From: UBA3951 sp050952125
Lineage (GTDB): Bacteria > Bacillota > Sulfobacillia > Fermentithermobacillales > Fermentithermobacillaceae
Length of the DNA: 64,000 bases
Assembly: GCA_050952125.1 (NCBI GenBank)
Contig: JBMNKK010000004.1
Coordinates: 620,001-684,000 of the forward strand
Reading direction: 5' to 3'
The position numbers and the translations under genes are program-made. The notes under the pieces were generated by a model. That model was not told where the DNA came from and did not search any database. It saw only the letters and a list, made by a program, of their open reading frames with translations. This document shows positions 33,078 through 41,798 of the stretch, piece by piece (the stretch's first letter is position 1; each line of letters starts with the position of its first letter).

Positions 33078-33497
33078 CTACGGCTCCCGCCATCCGCTTC
33101 CGAGCCGGCTAAAGTGACGTTTGTTGAACGTCAAGACCGTGGCGTCTTCGTTGGTGCACTCTGTGTACAAAAGGGCATCGCAGAAGTCCACATTCAGGTC
33201 TTGATATCGTTTCAGTGAAAGCTGTACGAGCGGCAGATTGTCAACGTTTATTCCCGGAATGGCTAAGAAGCGCGATAGAGCGTCCACTATTTCATGTCGC
33301 GTGAAGCCATGGTTCTCCAAAACATAGACAGTTTCGCACAGAGTATACGCTCGGATGTGGAGACTCGTCTCGCCTCGTTCGGCTCTCTCGACAAGCTGTC
33401 GAGCCCTGGACGAATGGTCAGGACTGTCGTTAAGCAAGAATCTTACGATTACGTTGGTATCCAACCATCCGTCAGCACCCTTTGCGTGGCGGATCAT
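33078..33497 (-). CDS. vapC: PIN-domain toxin (VapC-like)
   Basis: 139 residues. The PIN acidic residues are in place: Asp in GWLDTNVIVRFLL, Glu in LCETVYVLENHG, Asp in VDFCDALLYTEC. Proteins of this fold are Mg-dependent ribonucleases. The gene follows an AbrB/MazE-like antitoxin gene by 51 bases in the same direction. Chromosomal vapBC pairs are often mobile, but no flanking repeats or integrase are seen. Confidence 0.88.
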   Translation of the reverse strand: MIRHAKGADGWLDTNVIVRFLLNDSPDHSSRARQLVERAERGETSLHIRAYTLCETVYVLENHGFTRHEIVDALSRFLAIPGINVDNLPLVQLSLKRYQDLNVDFCDALLYTECTNEDATVLTFNKRHFSRLGSGWREP

Positions 33498-33548
33498 GTG
33501 TACCTCTCCTTCTGACGCCTGTTCGTCATGGTCACCGCCGAGACTGCT

Positions 33549-33806
33549 CTAACTCTGTCGCCGGGCTCGTTTGGCGCGCGCCTCAGCTCTGGCTCTGTCC
33601 ACGTCAAGGGGCGTCTGACCTGCTCGATGAAGGATCCCAAAGACTTCGTCAGAAGTAGCCCTAGACGGCAATCTCTCTACATAGACCCTGCCGGCATCTC
33701 TGACAAATAGCAGTTGGTCGCCGGTCTTTACATCCATGTAGTCCCGAATCTCGGCTGGAATGGTCACCTGACCCTTGGATGTCACTGTCGCGGTCTTTTC
33801 GGACAT
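33549..33806 (-). CDS. vapB: AbrB/MazE-type antitoxin (VapB-like)
   Basis: 85 residues. A SpoVT/AbrB swapped-hairpin DNA-binding domain occupies residues 1-48 (TATVTSKGQVTIPAEIRDYM, TGDQLLFVRDAGRVYV). The basic C-terminal tail (RARAEARAKRARRQS) is the likely toxin-wrapping segment. It is the first gene of the pair and probably represses its own promoter. Confidence 0.88.
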   Translation of the reverse strand: MSEKTATVTSKGQVTIPAEIRDYMDVKTGDQLLFVRDAGRVYVERLPSRATSDEVFGILHRAGQTPLDVDRARAEARAKRARRQS

Positions 33807-33856
33807 GTTTTCACCTCAACATGCATCCTACTAGAAGCGGAAAGCATTACAATGGT

Positions 33857-33885
33857 ATAGTATCCTTACTTTATAGGCCGATCAA
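33857..33885 (-). promoter_or_regulatory. Promoter of the toxin-antitoxin pair
   Basis: On the minus strand TTGATC, a 17-base spacer and TACTAT lie about 50 bases upstream of the antitoxin ATG. The -10 region overlaps GGATACTATACC, an imperfect palindrome that could be the antitoxin operator. Confidence 0.5.
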
Positions 33886-33949
33886 GGGAAACTTGCAGAT
33901 GTCCGCTGCGATCCGCCCACGGTTTTTCTGATCACTTCCAAAATCCCTA

Positions 33950-33977
33950 TTGACGTCATATCCCTATTAGTGATAAC
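33950..33977 (+). promoter_or_regulatory. Promoter for the SAM riboswitch and metNIQ
   Basis: TTGACG, a 16-base spacer and GATAAC; the transcript would start about 20 bases before the aptamer. The -35 is good and the -10 is weaker. Confidence 0.45.
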
Positions 33978-34005
33978 CTGCATAACAACTTAATACCGAA
34001 CTGGA

Positions 34006-34113
34006 CCTTATCCAGAGCAGGCGAGGGACTGGCCTTATGACCCTGCGGCAACCGGCAGAGATGCGCGGTGCTAATTCCAGCAGAATTCGCAAATGCGAGT
34101 CTGGCAGATAAGG
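34006..34113 (+). promoter_or_regulatory. SAM-I (S-box) riboswitch
   Basis: P1 pairs CCTTATC with GATAAGG. The conserved core is present in order: CCAGAGCAGGCGAGGGACTG, GGCCTTATGACCC, GCGGCAACCGGC, GGTGCTAATTCCAGCAGA. An intrinsic terminator follows eight bases after P1. SAM binding would favour termination and shut off the methionine importer. Confidence 0.95.
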
Positions 34114-34120
34114 AGAACAT

Positions 34121-34152
34121 AACGCCTCCCTTCTGTCAGGGGGGCGTTTTTT
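34121..34152 (+). terminator. Riboswitch-controlled intrinsic terminator
   Basis: AACGCCTCCC, an 8-base loop, GGGGGGCGTT merging into a run of six T residues. It lies 25 bases before the metN start and is the expression platform of the SAM riboswitch. Confidence 0.93.
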
Positions 34153-34176
34153 GTACCTTCTAGGGGTGTGAAGTGC

Positions 34177-34911
34177 ATGATTGAAGTGCAGGACCTTTCA
34201 GTGACGTTCCCTTCGCCTTCGGGCGAGGTGGACGCGTTGTCAAATGTCTCTCTCCGCGTAGACGACGGTGAGATATTAGCGATATGCGGACCTTCCGGGG
34301 CCGGGAAAACCACTCTCTTGCGGTGCCTTGCTATGCTCCAGGCGCCGAGTTCAGGCAGGATTCTCGTTGACGGCGAAGACGTCACTTTGGGAGCCGCGAA
34401 GGACCTGAGTGAAGCGCGGCGGAAGATCGGGATCGTCTTTCAGGGGTTCAACCTGCTCCGCTCACGTACTGCCCTGGGTAACGTCATGCTTCCCCTAGAG
34501 ATCAGGCGAGTGCCCAGGACCGAAGCTGTCAAGAAAGCCGACGAGTATCTAGACCTTGTTCATATGAGCCACAGGCGAGACTTCTACCCCCACGAACTCT
34601 CGGGAGGGGAAAAGCAGCGGGTCTCAATCGCAAGAGCTTTGGTAACTGAGCCGCGAGTGCTTATCCTAGATGAGCCTACATCCGCACTGGATCCCGAGAC
34701 CTCGGGTTCTATAGTTCAATCGCTCAAGGAGATCAACAGCGCCAGTGAGATCACTATCTTGGTGGTTACACATCAGATCGATGTGTTGGCTCCTATCTGC
34801 GACCGGATCACCTATCTCAGAGATGGTCAGCTTTCTGAAGCGCCGCTGACCGCGTCTGAAAAGAACTCCGGGCACCTTCAGCCTGTTCCGGCAGGAGGTG
34901 GATGGTGTTGA
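34177..34911 (+). CDS. metN: Methionine ABC importer ATP-binding protein MetN (without NIL domain)
   Basis: 244 residues. Walker A GPSGAGKTTLLRCL, Q-loop VFQGFNLLRSRTALGNV, signature LSGGEKQRVSIARAL, Walker B LILDEPTSALDPE. Typical MetN proteins are about 340 residues and carry a C-terminal NIL domain that gives feedback by methionine. This one ends right after the ATPase fold (tail SGHLQPVPAGGGWC), so that inhibition should be absent. ATG at 34177 follows AGGGGTG. It overlaps metI. Confidence 0.9.
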   Translation: MIEVQDLSVTFPSPSGEVDALSNVSLRVDDGEILAICGPSGAGKTTLLRCLAMLQAPSSGRILVDGEDVTLGAAKDLSEARRKIGIVFQGFNLLRSRTALGNVMLPLEIRRVPRTEAVKKADEYLDLVHMSHRRDFYPHELSGGEKQRVSIARALVTEPRVLILDEPTSALDPETSGSIVQSLKEINSASEITILVVTHQIDVLAPICDRITYLRDGQLSEAPLTASEKNSGHLQPVPAGGGWC

Positions 34912-35582
34912 CCTGGCTTGAATCCGTCGACTTTGCCAAGATGGGCGGGCTTCTGCTCAAATCTACGCTTGAGACGGTCGGCATGGTACTGGTATCGCTT
35001 GTCGGAGGGGAAATCCTCGGCATACTTCTTGGCACCGGGCTCATATTGGTTCGCCCAGGTGGCCTCAAAGAGAACAGGAACCTCTACAGAGTGCTCAGCT
35101 GGGCGGTTAATATCGGGCGCTCAGTCCCATTCGTGATATTGATGGTGGCTATTATCCCCCTAACGAGGCTGCTTACGGGTACCTCGATAGGTCCAGTTGC
35201 CGCGATTGTGCCCCTTACAGTCTCGGCCATCCCCTTCGTGGCAAGGCTCACAGAGACCGCCATGCTTGAGGTTGAGCCAGGTGTTATCGAGGCTTGCGTA
35301 TCCATGGGGGCGTCCTGGCAGCAAATCGTCAGGTATGTTCTCGTTCCCGAGTCGTTTCCGTCGCTAATCGCCGGTGCCGCCACAACAGCGGTCAACCTGG
35401 TAGGATATTCGGCTATGGCCGGAGCTATAGGAGGGGGTGGTCTAGGGGATCTCGCCATTAGGTATGGCTATCAGCGTTGGCAAACCGATGTGATGCTGGC
35501 TGCGCTGGTCATCCTGGTCGGCATGGTCCAGGGCATGCAACTTATCGGAGACCGGGTGGCGTCCAAATTCAGACGCCGTTAG
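34902..35582 (+). CDS. metI: Methionine ABC importer permease MetI
   Basis: 226 residues and about five membrane helices. It carries the permease coupling loop EACVSMGASWQQIVRYVLVPES and the family motifs GRSVPFVILMVAIIPLTRL and YSAMAGAIGGGGLGDLAIRY, which identify MetI. It overlaps metN by ten bases. GTG at 34905 or TTG at 34908 would sit better behind AGGAGGT than the ATG at 34902, which is only two bases from it. Confidence 0.94.
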   Translation: MVLTWLESVDFAKMGGLLLKSTLETVGMVLVSLVGGEILGILLGTGLILVRPGGLKENRNLYRVLSWAVNIGRSVPFVILMVAIIPLTRLLTGTSIGPVAAIVPLTVSAIPFVARLTETAMLEVEPGVIEACVSMGASWQQIVRYVLVPESFPSLIAGAATTAVNLVGYSAMAGAIGGGGLGDLAIRYGYQRWQTDVMLAALVILVGMVQGMQLIGDRVASKFRRR

Positions 35583-35615
35583 TCAGCATCCATTTTACTT
35601 TTGGAGGAGATAGTC

Positions 35616-36428
35616 TTGACCAGAACGATCATAAGTCGCGGGCGTATCGTATTGGCACTTTGCCTGATCGCCGTGGTTTCCCTTTCCCTTGTGCTCAGCG
35701 GCTGCAAGAGCAAGTCGCTGAAGATTGGAGCGACTTCAGTTCCTCACGCTGAGATCCTCGAGTTCGCCGCGCCCCTTTTTGAAGAGGCGGGCATCGAGGT
35801 GGAGATAGTCGAGTTCAATGACTACGTGCAGCCCAACATCCAGTTGGCAGATAAGCAGCTTGCGGCAAACTTCTTCCAGCACATCCCCTATCTTGAGGAT
35901 TTCTCGGCCGAGAGAAACCTGGACCTGACCTGGATTGCCAAAGTGCACATCGAACCGATGGGAGTCTATCCCGGCAAGGTGGATAAACTTGAGGACCTCA
36001 AGGCTGGAGACCAGGTCGGCATCCCCAACGACGTCACCAACACCGGGCGCGCTCTCGCTCTTCTGGAGAAAGCCGGGCTGATAAAGCTGAAGGAAGGCGT
36101 CGGGGTTAAAGCCACGGTGCTCGATGTAGTCGAAAACCCCAGAAACCTGGAGTTGGTCGAGCTGAACGCTGAAATCCTGCCGCGCTCGCTTACCGACCTC
36201 GGCGTCGCAGTCATCAACGGCAATTTCGCCATTCAGGCCGGACTTTCGCCTCTCGAGGACGCGTTGTTCCTTGAGGACGGCGATTCGCCTTTCGCAAACG
36301 TCTTGGCCGTCAGGGCAGCCGACAAGGATGATGAGACCCTGAAGAAGATCGCCGAGATACTGACTAGCTCCGAAGTCAAGGAATTCCTTCTCGAGAAGTA
36401 CCAAGGAGGAGTTGTGCCCGCGTTCTAA
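35616..36428 (+). CDS. metQ: Methionine-binding lipoprotein MetQ (NlpA family)
   Basis: 270 residues, TTG start six bases after GGAGGAG. The signal helix ends in the lipobox LSGC (near residue 30). The NlpA-family core follows: KIGATSVPHAEILEFA, NDYVQPNIQLADKQLAANFF, QHIPYLEDF, GVYPGKVDKLEDLKAGDQV, IPNDVTNTGRALALLEKAGL. It delivers methionine to MetNI. It is the last gene of the SAM-riboswitch operon, followed by a strong terminator. Confidence 0.95.
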   Translation: MTRTIISRGRIVLALCLIAVVSLSLVLSGCKSKSLKIGATSVPHAEILEFAAPLFEEAGIEVEIVEFNDYVQPNIQLADKQLAANFFQHIPYLEDFSAERNLDLTWIAKVHIEPMGVYPGKVDKLEDLKAGDQVGIPNDVTNTGRALALLEKAGLIKLKEGVGVKATVLDVVENPRNLELVELNAEILPRSLTDLGVAVINGNFAIQAGLSPLEDALFLEDGDSPFANVLAVRAADKDDETLKKIAEILTSSEVKEFLLEKYQGGVVPAF

Positions 36429-36445
36429 AGGTCTCCCGACTCACA

Positions 36446-36482
36446 GGGACGGTCAGGTTGCATACCGGCCGTCCCTTTTTTC
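36446..36482 (+). terminator. Intrinsic terminator after metQ
   Basis: GGGACGG, a loop, CCGTCCC, then six T residues. The rest of the gap to 36707 shows no supported feature. Confidence 0.9.
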
Positions 36483-36707
36483 TTAGCCGAGCGATGGGGG
36501 ATCAGCAGACCGCCGAGAAGCGTCAGCGAGGCGAGACCGGTGATGAGAAAGCCTTTATCGGCTCCGAGCGAGTCGGCCGTGATACGCATCAGGTGATAGG
36601 CGCCCTCCCGAGCAGTGTGTCTCCACATTACGGAAAGAGACCTATCTATCATACACTACCGATTATAATGTAGTCTGAATGCTCACCCGTTTCGTGAGGT
36701 GACGGCA

Positions 36708-37622
36708 ATGGTTGAGACTCTGAGGTTTGAAGCTCTGGCGCGCCGGGCGGTTCCGGGATGCCGGCTGCTGCGGGTATGGAAGCTCACCGGCGGCGTGTCT
36801 GCCGAGGCGACCGGGCTTGAGGTCGCAAGTGCTGATGGCTCGACAATGAAGCTCGTTGTGCGGCGGCATGGTGAAGCGGACCGCCGGAGGAATCCCCATA
36901 TCGCACGCGACGAGTTCCGGCTCCTTGAGACCCTTCACGCCGCCCGCCTGGCAGTACCTAGACCCATATTCCTCGATGTCTCAAGGGATATATCCGACGT
37001 GCCGTACCTTGTGATGGAGTACGTTGAGGGAGATGTGGATTTCAGCCCGACTGACTTGCCCGTCTATCTCAGGCGACTCGCCGCCGAGTTGGCGAGGATC
37101 CACAGCTTTGACATTTCACGAGCGGGTGTTTCCTTCCTTCCGGATCAGCTGGCCCTTTGCGACCTGAGGATCGGCAGGCGGCCTGAGAGGCTGAATGACT
37201 TGGCGGGCGAGATACGGATCCGTGACTTCCTGGAGTCGAGCTGGCCGGTAGCTCAGCGGAATCCTTCAGCCCTACTTCACGGTGACTATTGGCAGGGTAA
37301 CATCATCTGGAGAGATGGTGAAGTTGCCGCGGTCATTGACTGGGAAGACGCTGCCATAGGTGACCCCTTATGCGATCTTGGTAAGGCCAGACTGGAGATA
37401 CTGTGGGGTTTCGGTGAAAAGGCGATGCGCGACTTCACCGATTACTACCTTTTGGAGACCTCGCTCGATACCTCAACTCTTCCTTATTGGGATCTCTATT
37501 CTGCGCTGCGGCTTGCGGGAAACATCGCCGGCTGGGGGTTGCCGGAAAAGAAAGTCCGCCTCATGGCAGAGCAGTTGAAATGGTTTGTCGAGCAGGCGAT
37601 ATCGGAAGCGACCCGTCGATAG
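36708..37622 (+). CDS. Aminoglycoside phosphotransferase-fold kinase
   Basis: 304 residues of the APH/choline-kinase fold. It has the ATP-grasping lobe (KLTGGVSAEATGLEV, RDEFRLLETLHAARLAVPRP), hinge YLVMEYVEGD, catalytic loop LLHGDYWQGNIIW and metal motif AVIDWEDAAIGDPLCDLG. The true substrate is unknown; most family members outside resistance islands phosphorylate small metabolites. ATG at 36708 follows GAGGTGA. It is probably monocistronic. Confidence 0.87.
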   Translation: MVETLRFEALARRAVPGCRLLRVWKLTGGVSAEATGLEVASADGSTMKLVVRRHGEADRRRNPHIARDEFRLLETLHAARLAVPRPIFLDVSRDISDVPYLVMEYVEGDVDFSPTDLPVYLRRLAAELARIHSFDISRAGVSFLPDQLALCDLRIGRRPERLNDLAGEIRIRDFLESSWPVAQRNPSALLHGDYWQGNIIWRDGEVAAVIDWEDAAIGDPLCDLGKARLEILWGFGEKAMRDFTDYYLLETSLDTSTLPYWDLYSALRLAGNIAGWGLPEKKVRLMAEQLKWFVEQAISEATRR

Positions 37623-37829
37623 ACGTCCAAGCCGTTAACCCTCATTCCCTCGCCAATGGCGTCACCCAGTGTTCCTTGCGTACCACCGCTACTCCGTGAT
37701 GCTCCCCGATCCACCACGGTCACCCTGTGACAGTTCCGCCCGCGCGACCGGAAAAGCCTGCGAAATACCTAAATCTCAGCGCGGCACTTTCCGATTACCC
37801 TTGTAGACTTGCAGGGGGGCACTTCATTG

Positions 37830-39872
37830 ATGACGGAGACGCAGCATTCAATCGGCGTGCCGCACAAGCTCGGGAGACGGCTCAGGCCTTCGGACGCAGT
37901 GAGGGTAACGGGAGTTCGTTCTCCTGCGTACACCGCTTGGTCAACCGCTCGCCGGGCCGTCTTTGCCAGCCCCAGGATCTCATTGGTGGCTCTCTTAGTA
38001 GGCCTCATCCTGATCGGCGTCGTCGTCACCAGGGCGGTTCAGGATACTCGAATAAGTGTGGTAAGAAGAACGTCCACCGTTGCGGCGCTGCTAGACAAGG
38101 CAGCTCTTGAGTCCGTTGTCCTTGCGGCGTCTGAAGACCGGTTTCACGGCCTCACCGGTACCGCATCCTACATCATGCTCAAGGACCAACTGAATTTGTT
38201 TCGCCAGGCAAACCCGGACTGCCGGGCCGCCTACATTCTGGGACGATCAGCTACCGGTTACGTCTACCTAGTTGACGCTGACGACCCTCAGGCTGCAGCC
38301 TATTGTTCCCCGGGCGAGTCATTCGGGAATATCCCTGAAGGCTACGTTGAGCGCCTCATGCGCGGCGATTCGATTGTAGCCCCGCCTACACTAGATGAGT
38401 ATGGGATGTGGGTTACTGCCGTAGTTCCGGTCTATGGCAAGTCCGGGTCGCCCGTGGCAGCGTTGGGAGTGGACTTGGCAGCGGGAGACTGGCTCCTGGG
38501 GCTCTTGCCGTATATCCTATCGACTGCGGGCGCGAGCGTTCTCCTATTGGGACTCCTAGTCTCTTCGATTCGGGCAGCCCAGAAGGGCGTTGAAGATGAA
38601 CTCCGACTGATGGCGACCTGCGACCCCTTGACAGGGCTGCCTAACCGGTTCGCGATGGACGAATACCTGTGCTGCCTGAGTGCAGATGTGCAGGAACCGG
38701 TCACCATAGCAGTGTTGGATGTAGACAATTTCAAGGTGATCAACGATTCGTTCACGCACAGCGTTGGTGACCGGACTCTGATAAAGCTTACGGAGACAAT
38801 CCAGAGCAAGTTGCGCGAAAATGACTTCTTGTCACGCATGGGCGGCGACGAATTTGCCATCGTGTTTCCGAATACTTCCCTTGCCGAAGCTTTGGAAATC
38901 GCACGCGACCTTCGAGAGGCTGTTCAGGAGACGCGTATACCCGCCGGAAAAGAAACGCTTGACATCACAGTCAGCATTGGGTTAGCCCAAATGGGTTACG
39001 GCCGCGACGCGGAAGCCGCTCTTTCCCACGCGGACGTGGCTCTCTATGCAGCGAAGCGTACGGGACGCAACAAGGTCGTTGCTTATGACCGTGCGCTGCC
39101 TGCCGAAATGAACCACGTAGATGTGCAGCGAATCGTACCGCTGATAAAGAGCGCGATTACAGACGGTCACCTGGTTCTTCATCTCCAGCCGATTGTTGAG
39201 TCTGCCACCGGGAAAGTGCAGTGTTATGAAGTGCTCGCGCGGATCAAAGATTTGGACGGATCGCTCATATATCCCGGAGCGTTCCTGCCTATTGCCGAGC
39301 AGTTCGGACTCATATCAGAACTGGACCGTTCCATCGTCAAGAAGACTGTCTCCCTGTTGGAGGAGCGTCCCGACTTGACTCTATTTGTCAACGTGTCGCA
39401 GACCAGTGCCAGTGACCGCGATTTCCTTGAGTACATCAAGCGTACGCTCCGCACGAGCTGGGTTGACCCGTCCCGGCTTGGCTTTGAGATCACCGAATCT
39501 GCGGCAGCCAGTGATTCTGCGGCCGTCAGCGAATGGGTTCTCGCGCTCAAGGAGTTGGGATGTCCCATTGCTCTCGACGACTTCGGCACCGGCTACTCGT
39601 CGTTCTTGCGCCTGGGAAGCCTTCCGGTCGATTTTCTCAAGATAGACGGGGCCTTTGTGAAAGATATGGACACGGATCCTACCCACAGAGCCTTTGTCCA
39701 GGCTATGAATGAGATGGCCCATGCCGTAGGGAAGAGGACCGTCGCCGAATTCGTCGAGAACGACAAGATCCGGGCGATCATCAAAGAACTCGGTGTGGAC
39801 TACGGACAGGGTTACGGCCTGGGAAAGCCGGCCCCCGCGGAGCATTGGGACGATATATCGAGGCTGAAGTGA
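37830..39872 (+). CDS. Membrane GGDEF-EAL protein (c-di-GMP turnover)
   Basis: 680 residues. Two membrane helices (about 50-70 and 228-248) flank an extracytoplasmic sensor region of Cache/PAS-like type. The GGDEF domain has the exact active-site motif in RMGGDEFAIVF, preceded by RENDF, which fits the RxxD inhibitory site. The EAL domain has YEVLARIKD at the EAL position, FEITES, LDDFGTGYSSFLRL, FLKIDGAFV and AEFVEN, so phosphodiesterase residues look intact. Both activities are plausible. ATG at 37830 sits behind GGGGGG. No c-di-GMP riboswitch was seen in the window. The 37623-37829 gap shows nothing else. Confidence 0.93.
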   Translation: MTETQHSIGVPHKLGRRLRPSDAVRVTGVRSPAYTAWSTARRAVFASPRISLVALLVGLILIGVVVTRAVQDTRISVVRRTSTVAALLDKAALESVVLAASEDRFHGLTGTASYIMLKDQLNLFRQANPDCRAAYILGRSATGYVYLVDADDPQAAAYCSPGESFGNIPEGYVERLMRGDSIVAPPTLDEYGMWVTAVVPVYGKSGSPVAALGVDLAAGDWLLGLLPYILSTAGASVLLLGLLVSSIRAAQKGVEDELRLMATCDPLTGLPNRFAMDEYLCCLSADVQEPVTIAVLDVDNFKVINDSFTHSVGDRTLIKLTETIQSKLRENDFLSRMGGDEFAIVFPNTSLAEALEIARDLREAVQETRIPAGKETLDITVSIGLAQMGYGRDAEAALSHADVALYAAKRTGRNKVVAYDRALPAEMNHVDVQRIVPLIKSAITDGHLVLHLQPIVESATGKVQCYEVLARIKDLDGSLIYPGAFLPIAEQFGLISELDRSIVKKTVSLLEERPDLTLFVNVSQTSASDRDFLEYIKRTLRTSWVDPSRLGFEITESAAASDSAAVSEWVLALKELGCPIALDDFGTGYSSFLRLGSLPVDFLKIDGAFVKDMDTDPTHRAFVQAMNEMAHAVGKRTVAEFVENDKIRAIIKELGVDYGQGYGLGKPAPAEHWDDISRLK

Positions 39873-40026
39873 CAGCGGAGGAATCCAGTCCCGCCTGCAG
39901 GTACGCTACCTTACCCTGCTATGCTCACCCATGTAATCGCCCGTGCTAGAGTAGGGTTAAGTTCCCCCTGTGACTCGCTAATTCGCCCACTGGGTGCGTC
40001 AACTCGCCATCAGCTTGCATTTGAAT

Positions 40027-40091
40027 ATTTCCCTCATAATGCCTTAAGATTCCTCCATATCCTGATAAGGGCTCTCGAATTATGAGGAAAT
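40027..40091. promoter_or_regulatory. Inverted repeat upstream of the IclR gene (candidate operator)
   Basis: ATTTCCCTCATAAT (40027-40040) is matched by ATTATGAGG-AAAT (40079-40091) with one extra C in the left arm. A partial copy, TATGAAGGGATC, follows at 40101. The repeats lie 75-140 bases before the IclR start codon, where an autoregulatory site would be expected. The rest of 39873-40167 is unassigned. Confidence 0.35.
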
Positions 40092-40167
40092 CTGTCCGTT
40101 TATGAAGGGATCGGCGCAAATTTGTAGAAGTCCTCTCAGAGATGAGACTGAGAGGGGTGCACCTACG

Positions 40168-40938
40168 ATGAAGAGCGATACTGAGGTCAAGACACTCGCG
40201 AACGCGTTGAAGCTTCTGGATCTATTCATCGTCCCCGGCGGCGAAAACCGTGGCTGGCGTATCAAGGATCTGGCCGCAGAGACTTCGGTGAGTGAGTTGA
40301 CGGTGCTTCGTACCCTGAACACCCTGGTTAAGCATGGGTATCTTGAGTATCGTGAGTCGTCTTCTCTCTATTCGTTAAGCCCCAAGTGGTTACGAGCATC
40401 CGCCGTCTTCAGAATCCACTCCACGCTGAGGCAAGTAGCTATCCCTCACCTTGCCCAACTGGCTGGACAGTATGATGCTTGTGCAAGCGTGGGTATTCGG
40501 TTCAGCGAGGACGTTCTTCTTCTTGATCGGGTTATGAAACCGGCCCTCCACGCCATTTTTAGTCCTTCGGGCTCAAGAGCCGCTTGGCACTCAACTGCCA
40601 TTGGTAAGGTTGTCGCGGCATATAGCCCCGTTGAGGATCTAGAAAACTACCTCAAACACGCTATCCTCCGGCCATACACAGAGAAGACCATTTCTGACCC
40701 TGATGTGCTGAGAGCGCATCTCTCAGAGGTCAGGGCTCGGGGTTATGCTACAGACATTTGTGAAAACGCTGAGGGTATCTACTGTATCGCCGCACCGATA
40801 TTCGAGCGAGGGAAGGAGGTTATGGCAGCCATATCTCTAGCAGCGCCGAGTGACTCGCTTGTGAGAGAACCGGCGCTGAAGGGGGTTGTAGAGTCCCTTA
40901 CGCGAGTCAGTGCCTGCGTTGCAGGTCTGCTCTGGTAG
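40168..40938 (+). CDS. IclR family transcription regulator
   Basis: 256 residues. An N-terminal winged helix (about 8-70, IKDLAAETSVSELTVLRTLN, LVKHGYLEYRE) is followed by an IclR effector domain (WHSTAIGKVVAAY, EVRARGYATDICENAEGIYC, IAAPIFERGKEVMAAISLAAP). ATG at 40168 is chosen because GAGAGGGGTG lies before it. It directly precedes the membrane cassette and catabolic genes in the same direction and is the likely substrate-responsive regulator of them all. Confidence 0.9.
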   Translation: MKSDTEVKTLANALKLLDLFIVPGGENRGWRIKDLAAETSVSELTVLRTLNTLVKHGYLEYRESSSLYSLSPKWLRASAVFRIHSTLRQVAIPHLAQLAGQYDACASVGIRFSEDVLLLDRVMKPALHAIFSPSGSRAAWHSTAIGKVVAAYSPVEDLENYLKHAILRPYTEKTISDPDVLRAHLSEVRARGYATDICENAEGIYCIAAPIFERGKEVMAAISLAAPSDSLVREPALKGVVESLTRVSACVAGLLW

Positions 40939-40998
40939 CCCTATCGCGGGGTGCCCGGGCATGTTGGGAGATGCGAGAAATCGAAGGGAGGTATCTTC

Positions 40999-41775
40999 GT
41001 GATCAGAGGTGGACAGGTATCATCTATCGTACTACTGCTCGTGCTGAGCGCAGCTATTGTCTATCGAATTCGAACCACCAAGAAGGAGCAGCTTCCTCAG
41101 ATCCGACCCATAGCCGGGCTCGAAGCTATTGACGAAGCCATAGGTAGGGCAACCGAGTTAGGCAGGCCTATCCACTACAGTCTTGGCTACGGATCACTCA
41201 CAGCTGATACTGCTCCGCAGACTCTTGCCGGGGTTGCCGTTCTGGCCGACGTTGCCCGGCGAGTATCGGCTCAGAAAACAGAGCTCCTAGTGACGGTTAT
41301 GCAGGCTGACGTGTTTCCTTTGGCCGAGGAGACTGTTCGTCAGGCATATGTTGAGACGGGTTCTATCGAGTCCTATCGGGCTGATTTCGTGCAGTTCATA
41401 TCTCCGGAGCAGTTTGCGTACGCAATTGGCGCGATGGGCTTAATGCAGCGCAAACAGGTTGCGGCCAACCTTATGATAGGGCCCTTCATGGCAGAGTCGC
41501 TTCTACTCAGTGAGGTCGGTTCTGCGTTAGGGGCAATCCAGGTGGGCGGAACAGCGACCACTCACCAGATACCGTTCTTCGTGGCAGCGTGCGACTACAC
41601 TCTGCTGGGCGATGAGTTGTTCGCCGCAGGAGCTTACCTATCAGAAGATCCTGTAGGCCTAGGCAGCATTGTTGGACAAGACGTGGGCAAAGCCATCGCT
41701 GTTGTCCTAATAGCACTGGGAGCTCTAGCCAGTACAGCAGGCAGCGACTTCTTAATGGAGCTACTGAAACGATAG
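40999..41775 (+). CDS. Membrane-anchored protein, DUF6754-like (cassette gene A)
   Basis: 258 residues, GTG after GGGAGGT. One N-terminal helix (about 5-22), a soluble middle, and a C-terminal helix (GKAIAVVLIALGALAST). Conserved-looking stretches are GRPIHYSLGYGSL, QTLAGVAVLADVARR, ALGAIQVGGTATTHQIPFF and AACDYTLLGDELFAAGAYL. These recall the DUF6754 family, which has no known function. No enzyme motif is recognised. The next three genes encode membrane proteins with tight spacing, suggesting one complex. Confidence 0.65.
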   Translation: MIRGGQVSSIVLLLVLSAAIVYRIRTTKKEQLPQIRPIAGLEAIDEAIGRATELGRPIHYSLGYGSLTADTAPQTLAGVAVLADVARRVSAQKTELLVTVMQADVFPLAEETVRQAYVETGSIESYRADFVQFISPEQFAYAIGAMGLMQRKQVAANLMIGPFMAESLLLSEVGSALGAIQVGGTATTHQIPFFVAACDYTLLGDELFAAGAYLSEDPVGLGSIVGQDVGKAIAVVLIALGALASTAGSDFLMELLKR

Positions 41776-41798
41776 CCGCGAGGAGATGATTCGACAAA

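Noticed and set aside
35736..36404. 222-codon minus-strand frame opposite metQ
   Set aside because: Antisense shadow of a clear MetQ gene; no independent evidence.
36425..36652. 75-codon minus-strand ORF with a hydrophobic segment (GFLITGLASLTLLGGLLIP)
   Set aside because: It faintly resembles the last helix of an MFS transporter, but it runs through the metQ terminator, has no ribosome site and no upstream part of such a gene is present.
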